A DNA stretch of 64,000 nt from Tepidiphilus sp. J10 (GTDB taxonomy: Bacteria > Pseudomonadota > Gammaproteobacteria > Burkholderiales > Thiobacillaceae), in assembly GCA_945897955.1 (NCBI GenBank), contig CAMDGQ010000011.1, positions 1 through 64,000 of the forward strand, given 5' to 3'. Every line of letters starts with the position of its first letter. Position 1 is the stretch's first letter. Shown here piece after piece: positions 17,157-26,188 of the stretch. A program made the translations under genes and the position numbers. The notes beneath the pieces were generated by a model, which saw nothing but the letters and a program-made list of their open reading frames with translations, did not search any database and had not been told where the DNA came from.

Positions 17157-19457
17157 TCAGAATTTGACGTTCAAGCCGGCATAGAGGGAGCGGCCGGGTC
17201 CGGGTACCGGAGTGCCCCACTGCGGCTGGTTCGGCAAGGGCGGTATGGCCATCGTCGTACCCTGGCCGACATAGGCGCCGCCGATGGGCAACGCGTAATG
17301 GCGGTCAAACAGGTTCTCGATGCCGAAGTCGACGCTGTAACGCTTCTGCTCATAGCGCGCGCGCAGATGCAGCAGGCCGTAACCCGGGGTTTCCAGCTCG
17401 TTGCGCATGCGGTTGACATCGTTCTTGCGTGTCACGAATTCGCCTTCCAGGCTGTTGCGCCAGGCGCCGAGCTTCTGCGTCAGGGCGAGCCTGGCGTTGA
17501 GCGGCATGATGTTGTACAGGTTGTTGCCGGTGTCGCGGTTCTTGCCACGGGTGTAGTTGATGCCGCCCTTCAGCGCGAAATCGCCGTAACCGGTGCCGTT
17601 GGCGACCTGGCCATGGCCGGAGATGTCGATACCGTACAAACGAGCGGACTGGTTGGCGTACCTGAGCACGGTGAAGTTGTTTGCGGCAAGCGGCGCGGCA
17701 GGCAGGTTGGTGGCGCCATTCCACTGGACGGCGTCGATGTAATCCGAGACCAGGGTGTAGTACGGCGAGGCCTTGAAGCCCCATTTCTCCTTGCCGGCAT
17801 CGTGCAGGTCGGCCGTCAGGCTAAGCTTTCTCGCCACTTCCGGTTTCAGGTTGACATCCCCGAAGTAGCCGTTGCCGTCGCCGACGAAGTTGTTCATGAA
17901 CGCGGCCATTTGCCAGGTGGACCAGGTGTAGCGCTCATACAGGTTGGGCGAACGCGTCTTCTGAGAGAGGCCAACTTCATAGGTTTGCGTGGCGTCCTTG
18001 ACGAAACTGGCCAGCCAGGAGATGTCCAGGTTGTGGTCGGTTTTGGCGCGGGACAGCGCGTTGAAGTTGGTGCTGTCGCGGAGCTGATTGCTGCCGCCGG
18101 CATTGGTCGCTGCGTACCCGGCAACATTGCCGGCATTCATCTTCACGGTTTCATGGCGCAGACCAAGGATGTGCGTCCAGTTGTTGCGCTGCATTTCCAG
18201 TTCGCCGAACACCGCATAACGATCGCGCTGGCCGTCGTTGATGTTGAGGAAAATGCCCGGCCACATCATCGCGCCGGAAGGCGTCCACCAATCATTCATC
18301 TGATAGGCCTGATATTCGCCGCCGACGCGCATCGTATCGCCGCTGGACTGAAAGACATCGGCGCTGACCGACAGACCGGTGTTCTTGCCGTCGGTATACA
18401 TGGGCATGCCGGCGGCACAGGCGGTAGCCGGAAAACCCGGGTCGCCGAATCCGCTCAGCGGCGCACAGGGCACCGCCTGGCCGCCGGGGGGATTGTTGCC
18501 GCCCGACAAGGCGCCGTACCAGAACCGCTTGTCCTGACCAAAATCCATCTCGTGCTGGGTGTGTTCGTAATAGGCGCGCGCCTTCAGTTTTCCGAAACCC
18601 AGCTTGCCGGTATAGGCCAGATTGAACTGGTCGCTGACGTTGTCGGTCATGTCCATGCGCTGGTTGGGGAAGTTTTCATCCGGGATATGCTGGCGGCCGT
18701 ATTTGAATTCCACCAGGTGGTTGTCGCGCTTGAGCGCGAGCTTCAGGGCCTGGTTGAAGGTTTCGTAAGCAGTCGAGCCAACTTCATCGAGCCCCAGGGT
18801 ATGCCCGGCGCGACCGGTGAAGGTGTAGTTCTTGAAGTCGCGGCCGGACTTGTAGTCCTCGGCCTTGGCGAATGCGCCGGTGTAGCTCAGGCTGGCTTGT
18901 TCGCTGGCCACGCTGGCGGCGAGATTGGCGCCCTTGGCATCGCCATTGCTGCGATAGAAGGCGCCGGCTTCACCGGCAAACAGCATGCCTTCGCCCGGCC
19001 GGGCAAAAACCGGAGGCGTCGATTCCACCACGATGCTGCCGCCGAGGCTGTCGCCGCCGACACTGACCGGACTGACGCCGGCATAGACCCTGGCGCTGGC
19101 GATGTTGGTCGGGTCGATATAGGACAGCGGCGAGTTCATGTGATTGGGACAGGCGGCGATGAAGTCCATGCCATCCACCTTGATACGCAAGCGGTCATCC
19201 GCCAGACCATGAATGCTCGGCAGGCTGGAAACGCCGCCGGCGCCGGCCAGGCTGACGCCGGGAATGTCACGCAACAGGCTGGCGCTGTCGCTGGTCGCGG
19301 ATCGCATCATGTTCAACACCGCGTTGCTGACCGGAGCAGCGGTCAACGGCAGTTGTCCGGCAGGTGCAGTCACGCGGATTTCATCCATCAGGGTCACCTC
19401 GGCGGCATTCGCGAGGCAGGGAAAAGTCAGCAACAGGGCCAAAGGTTTGAGTTTCAT
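17157..19457 (-). CDS. oprC: TonB-dependent outer-membrane copper receptor, OprC-like
   Basis: 766 aa from the ATG at 19457, which has GGAGAG upstream and starts a signal peptide ending LANAAE. The plug domain follows (DEIRVTAPAG ... LLRDIPGVSLAGAGG ... IHGLADDRLRIKVDGMDF). The segment FIAACPNHMNSPLSY contains Cys103-x3-Met107, matching the CxxxM half of the copper site known in Pseudomonas OprC. The remainder is a Tyr/Trp-rich beta barrel ending in Phe (YAGLNVKF). OprC imports copper across the outer membrane under scarcity (family knowledge). The DUF2946 gene lies just upstream on the same strand, and a strong terminator follows. Confidence 0.9.
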   Translation of the reverse strand: MKLKPLALLLTFPCLANAAEVTLMDEIRVTAPAGQLPLTAAPVSNAVLNMMRSATSDSASLLRDIPGVSLAGAGGVSSLPSIHGLADDRLRIKVDGMDFIAACPNHMNSPLSYIDPTNIASARVYAGVSPVSVGGDSLGGSIVVESTPPVFARPGEGMLFAGEAGAFYRSNGDAKGANLAASVASEQASLSYTGAFAKAEDYKSGRDFKNYTFTGRAGHTLGLDEVGSTAYETFNQALKLALKRDNHLVEFKYGRQHIPDENFPNQRMDMTDNVSDQFNLAYTGKLGFGKLKARAYYEHTQHEMDFGQDKRFWYGALSGGNNPPGGQAVPCAPLSGFGDPGFPATACAAGMPMYTDGKNTGLSVSADVFQSSGDTMRVGGEYQAYQMNDWWTPSGAMMWPGIFLNINDGQRDRYAVFGELEMQRNNWTHILGLRHETVKMNAGNVAGYAATNAGGSNQLRDSTNFNALSRAKTDHNLDISWLASFVKDATQTYEVGLSQKTRSPNLYERYTWSTWQMAAFMNNFVGDGNGYFGDVNLKPEVARKLSLTADLHDAGKEKWGFKASPYYTLVSDYIDAVQWNGATNLPAAPLAANNFTVLRYANQSARLYGIDISGHGQVANGTGYGDFALKGGINYTRGKNRDTGNNLYNIMPLNARLALTQKLGAWRNSLEGEFVTRKNDVNRMRNELETPGYGLLHLRARYEQKRYSVDFGIENLFDRHYALPIGGAYVGQGTTMAIPPLPNQPQWGTPVPGPGRSLYAGLNVKF

Positions 19458-19584
19458 GGTCGTACTCTCCGGTGCAAAAGCGGGTGGCTTTTGCGAAATC
19501 AATCAATTCGGGGCGCACGCGATGCGCGAGCCCGGACGTGGTCATGCCACGGACGTGCTCGCGGCATGGCAACAACAATGACGA

Positions 19585-19998
19585 TCAGGAGAGGACGGGC
19601 GGGCCGCGCGGGACGAGCGGCGTCAGGGCGGGGTGGTCGGCATGCACAACCCCGTTGAGAGGAGGCGCCTGGGCGTCGATCGACGCGTGCGCAACATTGA
19701 AAACAATCGGGAAATTGCCGGCCGCGATGGCCGGCACAGCGCAAGCCGCGCACAGGTCGCAGCAACTCAACTGGCCGTTATCCTGCGGAGAAACCGGCTG
19801 TTGGCTCAACGCGCCGGTGGCGGGGTCGATGTCGACCATGCCCTGTGGCGTACAGAGTTGAATCAGGCCTTCGGCGGACGTCTTCGGGCTGGAATGCACA
19901 ATTCCGGCCAGCGAATGCAACGCGAGCGCCAGCACACCCAGCCAGAGCAGGGCGGTGGAGAACAGGCGGGCTTTACGCGGCGAATCGGCTAAAGACAT
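19585..19998 (-). CDS. DUF2946 family membrane protein, probable copper-associated
   Basis: 137 aa from the ATG at 19998; a longer TTG reading is possible but less natural. One membrane segment (STALLWLGVLALALHSLAGIV) is followed by an external part with a double-Cys cluster LSCCDLCAACAVP, the hallmark CxxC of DUF2946. Such genes are commonly found beside TonB copper receptors and PCu(A)C proteins, as here, so a role in copper binding or delivery at the inner membrane is plausible but unproven. It is 127 nt upstream of the receptor gene and probably heads its transcript. Confidence 0.8.
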   Translation of the reverse strand: MSLADSPRKARLFSTALLWLGVLALALHSLAGIVHSSPKTSAEGLIQLCTPQGMVDIDPATGALSQQPVSPQDNGQLSCCDLCAACAVPAIAAGNFPIVFNVAHASIDAQAPPLNGVVHADHPALTPLVPRGPPVLS

Positions 19999-20110
19999 AC
20001 GGGATAAAAGTAATTCAGGTGAAAAACCGGACTTGCAGGTCTGCAAGGCCGCCGGATGCTAAATGAAAAGGCCAGCACCCGAAACCTGGGTAACGACTTC
20101 GGGGTTTTCC

Positions 20111-22237
20111 TTATTTCCGTTCCCAAATCGTCACTTCTGACAGCGTGTGCTGGAACTTGCGGCGGGTTTCACGCAGCACGAAGGGCACCTCCAGCGGTCC
20201 CTCGACTAGACGGAAATGCGCGCCGAGATGGGCTTTCAAACCGTCCAGGGTGGTGAAATTCTCGCCATCCCGCTTGAAGCCGCCGATCCATTCCGCGCGC
20301 GGCGTGTGTTCTTCCAGCCAGGTGCAGGGCGTGGCGATCATCAGCAGGCCGCCGGGGTTGAGGCGCTGATGCGCGTGATCGAGGAATTTCGCCGGGCTGT
20401 ACAGGCGGTCGATCAGGTTGGCGGCCAGGATCAGGTCGTAGCCGGTGAAATTGGGCTTCAGGTTGCAGGCGTCACCCTGGAAGAAAGCAACCTTGTCGCG
20501 CAGGCCGTCGAGGCCGAGATCGGTCAGCGTGCGCTCGTGATAGCTGACCAGTTCGCCCTCTTCGGCAAAGGTATAACGCAGCCGGCCCTGTTCCTGCATC
20601 TGCACGCCGAGGCCGATGAAACGGGCGGAAAAATCGATGCCGACGACCTGCTCGAAATGGCGAGCCAGTTCGAAGCTGGAACGGCCGGCGGCGCAACCGA
20701 GGTCGAGCGCCGACCTGGCCGGAAGACTGCCCATGGCGCGAATTGCCAGATCGGCCAGCGCCCTGGGGAAATTCTCGACGCCGAAGTGGGTGTCGCCGTA
20801 ATGGAACTCTGCATATTCGGACAGCAGCTTGTCGGTTTCGTAATTGGAGGAATGCACAGTGGTCTCGCTAATTGAAACGGGTTCGCCGACGACATAGCGA
20901 AAGCCGGCATGTTGAAAGAAATGGCGGCGGAAGGCATAGCGGGCGGAGCGGCGGCTTTCATTGCCGGCGCTGATCCAGGCGCCGCCCTTGAACAGGGTGT
21001 GGCGACCGTCGAAGGTCGGCGTGGTGAAGTCGTCATACAGCGGATGCACGCGGAAACCGTCGAATGGATAAATCGGCGTTTGCGTCCATTGCCAGACATT
21101 GCCGACCACGTCGTACAACTCGCCCTGTTTGAAGTGATCCACCGGGCACGACGAAGCGGCATGATCGAGATGCAGATTGGCCTGGGCCGGCGCATCGGCC
21201 GGTACCTCATCGAGGCCGGCATGGTCGTACAGGCGAACCCATTCGTCCTCGCTCGGCAGGCGCACCGGCAAGCCGGCGCGCGCAGCCTTCCAGGCGCAGA
21301 ACGCGGCCGCTTCCAGGTTGTTCACCTCCACCGGCCAGTTCCACTGCATCGGCACTTCCTCCAGCATCAGGCGCAAGCGCCAGCCGGCATCGGTTCGACG
21401 CCAGAACGTCGGCTGCGTGGCGCCGGCATAGTCCTTCCAGGCGCGGCCTTCGGCATCCCACCAGGCATCGTCGGCATAGCCGCCGGCTTCGACGAATTCG
21501 AGGAATTCGGCATTGCTGACCAGATGGCGCGCCGCCTGGAACGCAGGCACATGCGCGACATGATGACCATATTCGTTATCCCAGCCATAGCTGGCGTCGG
21601 TCTTGCCGAGGCTGACTTCGCCGGCCGGAATGGCGACCAGCCCATTCATTGGAGCCCCGGCCGGCGCCGCGCCGTCAATTCGCCAGGGCTGCCAGGCCGG
21701 ATGCGGCCGCACATGCTTCAGCGCGTGCTGACGGATCAGCACCGAGGAAGTTTCCAGATGGATGCGCTCGTGCTCGATGCCCATCAGCACTACCCAGGCC
21801 GGCGCGTCCCAGTCGATCGGCAACGCCAGCGGCATGTGTTCGATCACGCCATCCACCGCCGCCCGCACCTGGCGCCGATAGGCTCGCACCGCTTCGACAC
21901 TCGGCCAGTCGTAATGCGCAGCGTCGAGATCGTCCCAGCTCATTTCATCGACGCCGACCGCGAACATCGATTCGAAGCGCGGTTCGATGCGGGACTCGAT
22001 CATGCCGGCCAGGAGCAGTTTGTTGATGAAGAAGGTGGCGGTATGGCCAAAGTAGAAAATCAGCGGATGCCGCAACGAAATCGGCTTTTCGTAATACGCG
22101 GCATCGCTCGTCAGCACCTCGAACAACTGTTCGTAGCGGTCGAAGGTGGCGTGGAAACAGGCGCGGATTTCCCGGCGCTTGGCGGCTGCGTCATCGCCCG
22201 ACAGAGCGGGGGTGCGCGGAAACAGGGATGAAGACAT
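20111..22237 (-). CDS. ovoA: Ovothiol synthase OvoA (5-histidylcysteine sulfoxide synthase with methyltransferase domain)
   Basis: 708 aa from the ATG at 22237 (MSSSLFPRTP); the open frame continues upstream but without a plausible start. Three domains in order: a DinB-like helical domain with the iron motif HX3HXE seen as HERIHLE (His156, His160, Glu162); a formylglycine-generating-enzyme fold (about 190-440) with many Trp/Gly blocks such as NVWQWTQTP and FKGGAWISAGNESRRSARYAF; and a class I SAM methyltransferase (ALDLGCAAGRSSFELA). OvoA joins cysteine to histidine C5 using O2 and then methylates, giving the antioxidant ovothiol A after C-S cleavage. The separate lyase OvoB is not recognised here. 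It is divergent from the chemoreceptor gene. Confidence 0.93.
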   Translation of the reverse strand: MSSSLFPRTPALSGDDAAAKRREIRACFHATFDRYEQLFEVLTSDAAYYEKPISLRHPLIFYFGHTATFFINKLLLAGMIESRIEPRFESMFAVGVDEMSWDDLDAAHYDWPSVEAVRAYRRQVRAAVDGVIEHMPLALPIDWDAPAWVVLMGIEHERIHLETSSVLIRQHALKHVRPHPAWQPWRIDGAAPAGAPMNGLVAIPAGEVSLGKTDASYGWDNEYGHHVAHVPAFQAARHLVSNAEFLEFVEAGGYADDAWWDAEGRAWKDYAGATQPTFWRRTDAGWRLRLMLEEVPMQWNWPVEVNNLEAAAFCAWKAARAGLPVRLPSEDEWVRLYDHAGLDEVPADAPAQANLHLDHAASSCPVDHFKQGELYDVVGNVWQWTQTPIYPFDGFRVHPLYDDFTTPTFDGRHTLFKGGAWISAGNESRRSARYAFRRHFFQHAGFRYVVGEPVSISETTVHSSNYETDKLLSEYAEFHYGDTHFGVENFPRALADLAIRAMGSLPARSALDLGCAAGRSSFELARHFEQVVGIDFSARFIGLGVQMQEQGRLRYTFAEEGELVSYHERTLTDLGLDGLRDKVAFFQGDACNLKPNFTGYDLILAANLIDRLYSPAKFLDHAHQRLNPGGLLMIATPCTWLEEHTPRAEWIGGFKRDGENFTTLDGLKAHLGAHFRLVEGPLEVPFVLRETRRKFQHTLSEVTIWERK

Positions 22238-22333
22238 GCGTGAATGAGGGCTGCGGGCAGCCAGACAAATTGGATCGACCGGCAGTTGTATAGATCGAAT
22301 CCCGGCCTTGCAAGCGTCGCGCGATTCATTCGC

Positions 22334-22360
22334 TAAAGATGTGCTTCGAATATCCGTAAA
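22334..22360 (+). promoter_or_regulatory. FliA (sigma-28) type promoter of the chemoreceptor gene
   Basis: TAAAGATG at 22334-22341, an 11-nt spacer and TCCGTAAA at 22353-22360 fit the flagellar consensus TAAAGTTT-N11-GCCGATAA at most positions. It lies 51 nt before the start codon of an Aer-like chemoreceptor, a class of gene usually read by FliA. Confidence 0.7.
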
Positions 22361-22411
22361 GATAAGTCGGCTATTCACACTCGGCACACATCCTGGAAGG
22401 CAAGGACCAAC

Positions 22412-24520
22412 ATGAAAAACAATCAACCCGTCACGGGGCGAGAACACCAGATCCGCAACGATGCCGCATTCATCACGCATACCGACCTGAAAGGTCGCAT
22501 CACCCGCGCCAACGACGAGTTCGTCGAAGCGAGCGGCTTTTCGCGCGAAGAACTGCTTGAGCAATCACATAACGTCGTACGCCATCCGGATATGCCGGTG
22601 GAAGCCTTTCGCGATCTCTGGGCCACCCTGAAGCGCGGCCGGCCGTGGACCGGCCTGGTCAAGAACCGGCGCAAGAACGGCGATCACTACTGGGTGCGCG
22701 CCAATGTTTCTCCGGCGGACGATGGCTATACCTCGGTCAGAGCCAAGCCTTCGCGTCAGGAAATCGAAGCCGCAGAAGCGCTGTATCGCGCGATGCGCAG
22801 CGATGCCGGCATCAGGATGGAAGGCGGCCATATCGTGCCCGGCGGACTTGCCGGACTGAGCGGCAAGCTGTTTGGTCGCATGAGCATCGCGTTGCGGCTA
22901 TGGCTGATGGTGGGTTTGTCGGCCTTGCTGTTCGTCATTGCGGTGGCGCTTGCAATTCAAAGCATGGGCGAAGCACGCGACTCGCTGCAAACAGTGCATG
23001 AAGACGGCGCAGTGCCGATGTACGACCTGGCCAAAATAGACGCCAAGATACGCGAAAACGGTATGCACATTCTGCTCGCCTTTCAGCACAACCCCGCGCA
23101 CCAGGAAGCCAGCTTGCACACCCATCCGGTCACCCTGCATACCGACGCCATGGCGGCCAGCAAGGCTGAGATTGACGTGCTCTGGAGCAAATATTTGGCG
23201 ACCCGGATGACTGCGGACGAAAAAAAACTGGCCGAGGATTTCGCAACCAAACGCCAAGCCTGGGTCGCGAAAATGCTCGCCGCCGCTGAGGCGGTCAAGG
23301 CGGGCGACTTCAATCCGGACAAACTGTCGGCCTACCTTGCCGCCGGGCGTGAAGAGCGCAAGGCCGCGCACGATGCGCTCGATGCCCTGATGCGCCTGCA
23401 GCAAGATGGCGCCAAGGCGGAATTCGAGGCTGCCGAGACGATGTATCAAAAAGACAAAAACGTATTCGTCATATTACTAATCATCGGCCTGGTCGGCGTC
23501 CTGTCGCAGGCCTACCTGACCTCCAGCCACGTCACCCGCTCGCTTCGCGACGCCGGAAAATTCGCCGAAAGCATCGCCTCGGGCGATCTGACAAAAGCCA
23601 TGCCGCCGCCCGGTGAAGATGAAATCGGCGAACTGATGGCCAAACTCGGCGTCATGCGCAACACGCTGCACGAACTGATCGCGATGATCAGCCAGAACAT
23701 GCGCAGCTTGAATCAGGCCGCCGGCGACCTTTCCAGTTCGGCGTCGAGCAGTTCGCGCACCACCGAAATGCAGGCCGAGGCGGCTTCCAGCATGGCGGCA
23801 TCGGTCGAGCAGTTATCGGTTTCCATTGACCAGGTCGAAGAACACGCGCGCGAGGCGCACAACGTCACCCAGGACTCCAGTTCGCAATCGACCGAAGGCG
23901 GCCGCATCATCCACGAGGCCGCAGCGGAAATGGGCCGCATTGCGGAAGCCGTCAAGCGCACAGCCGAAACCATCAAGGAACTCGAAGGCTATTCCAACCA
24001 GATCTCCAGCATTGTCCAGGTCATCAAGGACATTGCCGACCAGACCAACCTGCTGGCGCTCAACGCGGCAATCGAAGCCGCACGCGCCGGCGAACAGGGA
24101 CGCGGCTTTGCAGTGGTGGCGGACGAAGTCCGCAAACTGGCCGAACGCACCGGAAAATCGACTCAGGAAATCGGCGAGATGATCGGCAAGATTCAACTCG
24201 GCACCCAGCGCGCGGTGCTGGAGATGGAATCCGGCGTGCAACGTGTCGGCGACGGCGTACATCTGGCGCATCAGGCCGGCGATTCCGTCACCGCCATTCG
24301 AAACAGCGCCGAGCAGGCAACGCACGCGGTGGACGACATCAACGTCGCGCTCAGGGAGCAGTCTGTGGCGGCGCGCGACATCGCCCAGAAGGTCGAACGC
24401 ATCGCGCAAGGCTCCGAGGAGAACAGCGCGGCAATCGCTCAGACGGCGGCATCGGCGCAACAGCTGGAACAACTGGCAACCGAGTTGAACGTCCTGGCGA
24501 GCCGCTTCAGGGTGGCCTGA
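22412..24520 (+). CDS. Aer-like methyl-accepting chemotaxis protein with N-terminal PAS domain
   Basis: 702 aa; ATG with AAGGA upstream. Residues about 15-115 are a PAS domain of the Aer type (NDEFVEASGF, then HNVVRHPDMPVEAFRDLW and VKNRRKNGDHYWVRANVSP). This kind usually binds FAD and senses redox state. A membrane helix at about 160-187 is followed by a periplasmic helical region of about 165 residues, a second helix at about 350-370, HAMP, and the signalling tip with the conserved EGGRII / DQTNLLALNAAIEAARAGEQGRGFAVVADEVRKLAERT core. Unlike E. coli Aer, which has no large periplasmic part, this receptor has room for a second, external sensory input. A FliA-type promoter lies upstream. Confidence 0.93.
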   Translation: MKNNQPVTGREHQIRNDAAFITHTDLKGRITRANDEFVEASGFSREELLEQSHNVVRHPDMPVEAFRDLWATLKRGRPWTGLVKNRRKNGDHYWVRANVSPADDGYTSVRAKPSRQEIEAAEALYRAMRSDAGIRMEGGHIVPGGLAGLSGKLFGRMSIALRLWLMVGLSALLFVIAVALAIQSMGEARDSLQTVHEDGAVPMYDLAKIDAKIRENGMHILLAFQHNPAHQEASLHTHPVTLHTDAMAASKAEIDVLWSKYLATRMTADEKKLAEDFATKRQAWVAKMLAAAEAVKAGDFNPDKLSAYLAAGREERKAAHDALDALMRLQQDGAKAEFEAAETMYQKDKNVFVILLIIGLVGVLSQAYLTSSHVTRSLRDAGKFAESIASGDLTKAMPPPGEDEIGELMAKLGVMRNTLHELIAMISQNMRSLNQAAGDLSSSASSSSRTTEMQAEAASSMAASVEQLSVSIDQVEEHAREAHNVTQDSSSQSTEGGRIIHEAAAEMGRIAEAVKRTAETIKELEGYSNQISSIVQVIKDIADQTNLLALNAAIEAARAGEQGRGFAVVADEVRKLAERTGKSTQEIGEMIGKIQLGTQRAVLEMESGVQRVGDGVHLAHQAGDSVTAIRNSAEQATHAVDDINVALREQSVAARDIAQKVERIAQGSEENSAAIAQTAASAQQLEQLATELNVLASRFRVA

Positions 24521-24537
24521 GCCGCAAGTTCCGCTGG

Positions 24538-24573
24538 ATGACAGCCGCCTGATGATCCAACGCCGGCTGTCAT
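24538..24573 (+). terminator. Hairpin after the chemoreceptor gene
   Basis: Perfect 10-bp stem ATGACAGCCG / CGGCTGTCAT with a 16-nt loop, 18 nt after the stop. There is no clean T-run, so it may slow or end transcription only weakly before the phosphatase gene. Confidence 0.5.
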
Positions 24574-24607
24574 ACTCCGGCTATCTTCTTCCGGTATAAC
24601 CCCACCC

Positions 24608-26125
24608 ATGCAGGAATTTGAAACCCTCGCCGCCATCGACCTCGGCTCCAACTCATTCCACATGCAGGTTGGCCGCGTCGAAGGCGATCAACTGTTCTAT
24701 CTCGACTCGATCAAGGAGCCGGTGCGGCTGGCCAGCGGCCTGACCGCCAACAAGCGGCTCGATGCCGCTTCGCAGCGGCGCGCGCTGAACTGCCTGGCGC
24801 GCATCGGCGAGCGTCTGCAGAACATGCCCCCCGGCGCCGTGCGCGCGGTAGGCACTTCCGCCCTGCGGGTAGCCAAGAATTCGCCCGAATTTCTCGCGAA
24901 AGCCCGTGCCGCGCTCGGTTTCGAAATCGAAATCGTCGCCGGACGAGAAGAAGCCCGACTCATCTACCTGGGCGTCTCGCACAGCCTGCCGCTGACGCAA
25001 ACGCCGCGTCTGGTGGTCGATATCGGCGGAGGCTCCACCGAATGCATCATCGGCGTCGGTTATGAAGCACGCGAACGTGAAAGCCTGCGCATGGGCTGCG
25101 TGGTGTTTTCGAAGCAGTTTTTTCCCGCCGGAGTGGTCAGCAGGAAAGCCATGGATGCAGCCGATACCGCCGCGCGCGTGGAAATCCAGCTGGTTGCCGG
25201 AGCATTCCGCAACAGACTGGCGGCACCGGTCTGGGTGGAAGCGGTCGGTTCATCCGGCACGGCGCGGGCGCTGGCTGAAATCTGCCGCCTGAATGGGCAC
25301 ACCGGCGCGCAACCGGACGACTGCATCACGCTGGCGGGTCTGCGCTGGCTGCGCGAGCGCCTGATCAAGGCCGGGCAGGTCGATAACCTTGAACTGCCCG
25401 GACTCAAGCCGGATCGTCGCCCGGTCATTGCCGGCGGGCTGGCGATCATGCTGTCTCTGTTCGAAGAACTGGGTATCGAACGGATGAACGTGGCGCAGGG
25501 CGCGATGCGCGAAGGCATCCTCTGGGATCTGCTCGGCCGCGTCCATGACAGCGACATGCGCGAGCTGACCGTGAGCCAATTCCAGCGCCGGTACCTGGTC
25601 GATGCCAAACAAGCCGACCGGGTTGCCCGGATGGCGACGCAACTGGCGCAGCAGTACACACAAAGCCAGCAACCGCCCCTGACCGACGAAGCCTTGCGCG
25701 CGCTGGCCTGGGCTGCGCTGCTGCACGAAATCGGCATTTCCATCGCCCATTCCGGCTTCCACAAACACGGCGCCTATATCCTGGAAAACGCCGACATGCC
25801 CGGCTTTTCGCGACGCGACCAGACCCGTCTCGCCGCGCTGGTCCGCGCCAGTCGCGGCGGCCTGGGCAAGCTCGGCTTCAGCCGCGCCGACCCGAACTGG
25901 CCACTGATTCTGTGCCTGCGTCTGGCGGTCCTGTTCAACAGCGGCCGCAACAACCCGAATCTGCCCGACATGCAACTCGAATGCCTGGACGGCGCGTGCG
26001 AATTGCACCTTCCGGCTGCCTGGCTGAATGCCAATCCGCTGACCCGGGCGGCACTGGACGACGAACTGAAAGCCTGGCGCGAAGCAGCGCCCAACGTGCG
26101 TCTGACCGAAACACGAGCGGTGTGA
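24608..26125 (+). CDS. ppx: Exopolyphosphatase / pppGpp phosphatase family protein (Ppx/GppA)
   Basis: 505 aa. The ASKHA-fold phosphate loops are clear: AAIDLGSNSFHMQV near the start and VVDIGGGSTECIIG at about 137-150, followed by a VGSSGTARALAEI adenosine-type motif. The C-terminal part (from about 315) is the HD-like helical domain common to Ppx/GppA (YLVDAKQADRVARMATQLAQ ... LHEIGISIAHSGFHKHGAYI). Length fits Ppx (about 510). It would hydrolyse terminal phosphates from polyphosphate or pppGpp in the cytoplasm. There is no ppk or phoU gene beside it. The ribosome site is weak. It is convergent with the EAL-HDOD gene, 63 nt away. Confidence 0.92.
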   Translation: MQEFETLAAIDLGSNSFHMQVGRVEGDQLFYLDSIKEPVRLASGLTANKRLDAASQRRALNCLARIGERLQNMPPGAVRAVGTSALRVAKNSPEFLAKARAALGFEIEIVAGREEARLIYLGVSHSLPLTQTPRLVVDIGGGSTECIIGVGYEARERESLRMGCVVFSKQFFPAGVVSRKAMDAADTAARVEIQLVAGAFRNRLAAPVWVEAVGSSGTARALAEICRLNGHTGAQPDDCITLAGLRWLRERLIKAGQVDNLELPGLKPDRRPVIAGGLAIMLSLFEELGIERMNVAQGAMREGILWDLLGRVHDSDMRELTVSQFQRRYLVDAKQADRVARMATQLAQQYTQSQQPPLTDEALRALAWAALLHEIGISIAHSGFHKHGAYILENADMPGFSRRDQTRLAALVRASRGGLGKLGFSRADPNWPLILCLRLAVLFNSGRNNPNLPDMQLECLDGACELHLPAAWLNANPLTRAALDDELKAWREAAPNVRLTETRAV

Positions 26126-26188
26126 TCGTTTTCCCGCGCGGTTCGCCTCAATCACATTGATGCCGCAGGCGGGCGGCCCGCACCAGGC

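Noticed and set aside
17091-19658. Open frame of 855 codons on the plus strand opposite the OprC-like gene
   Set aside because: The minus strand has signal peptide, plug and barrel features and a terminator; the plus reading shows no recognisable domain.
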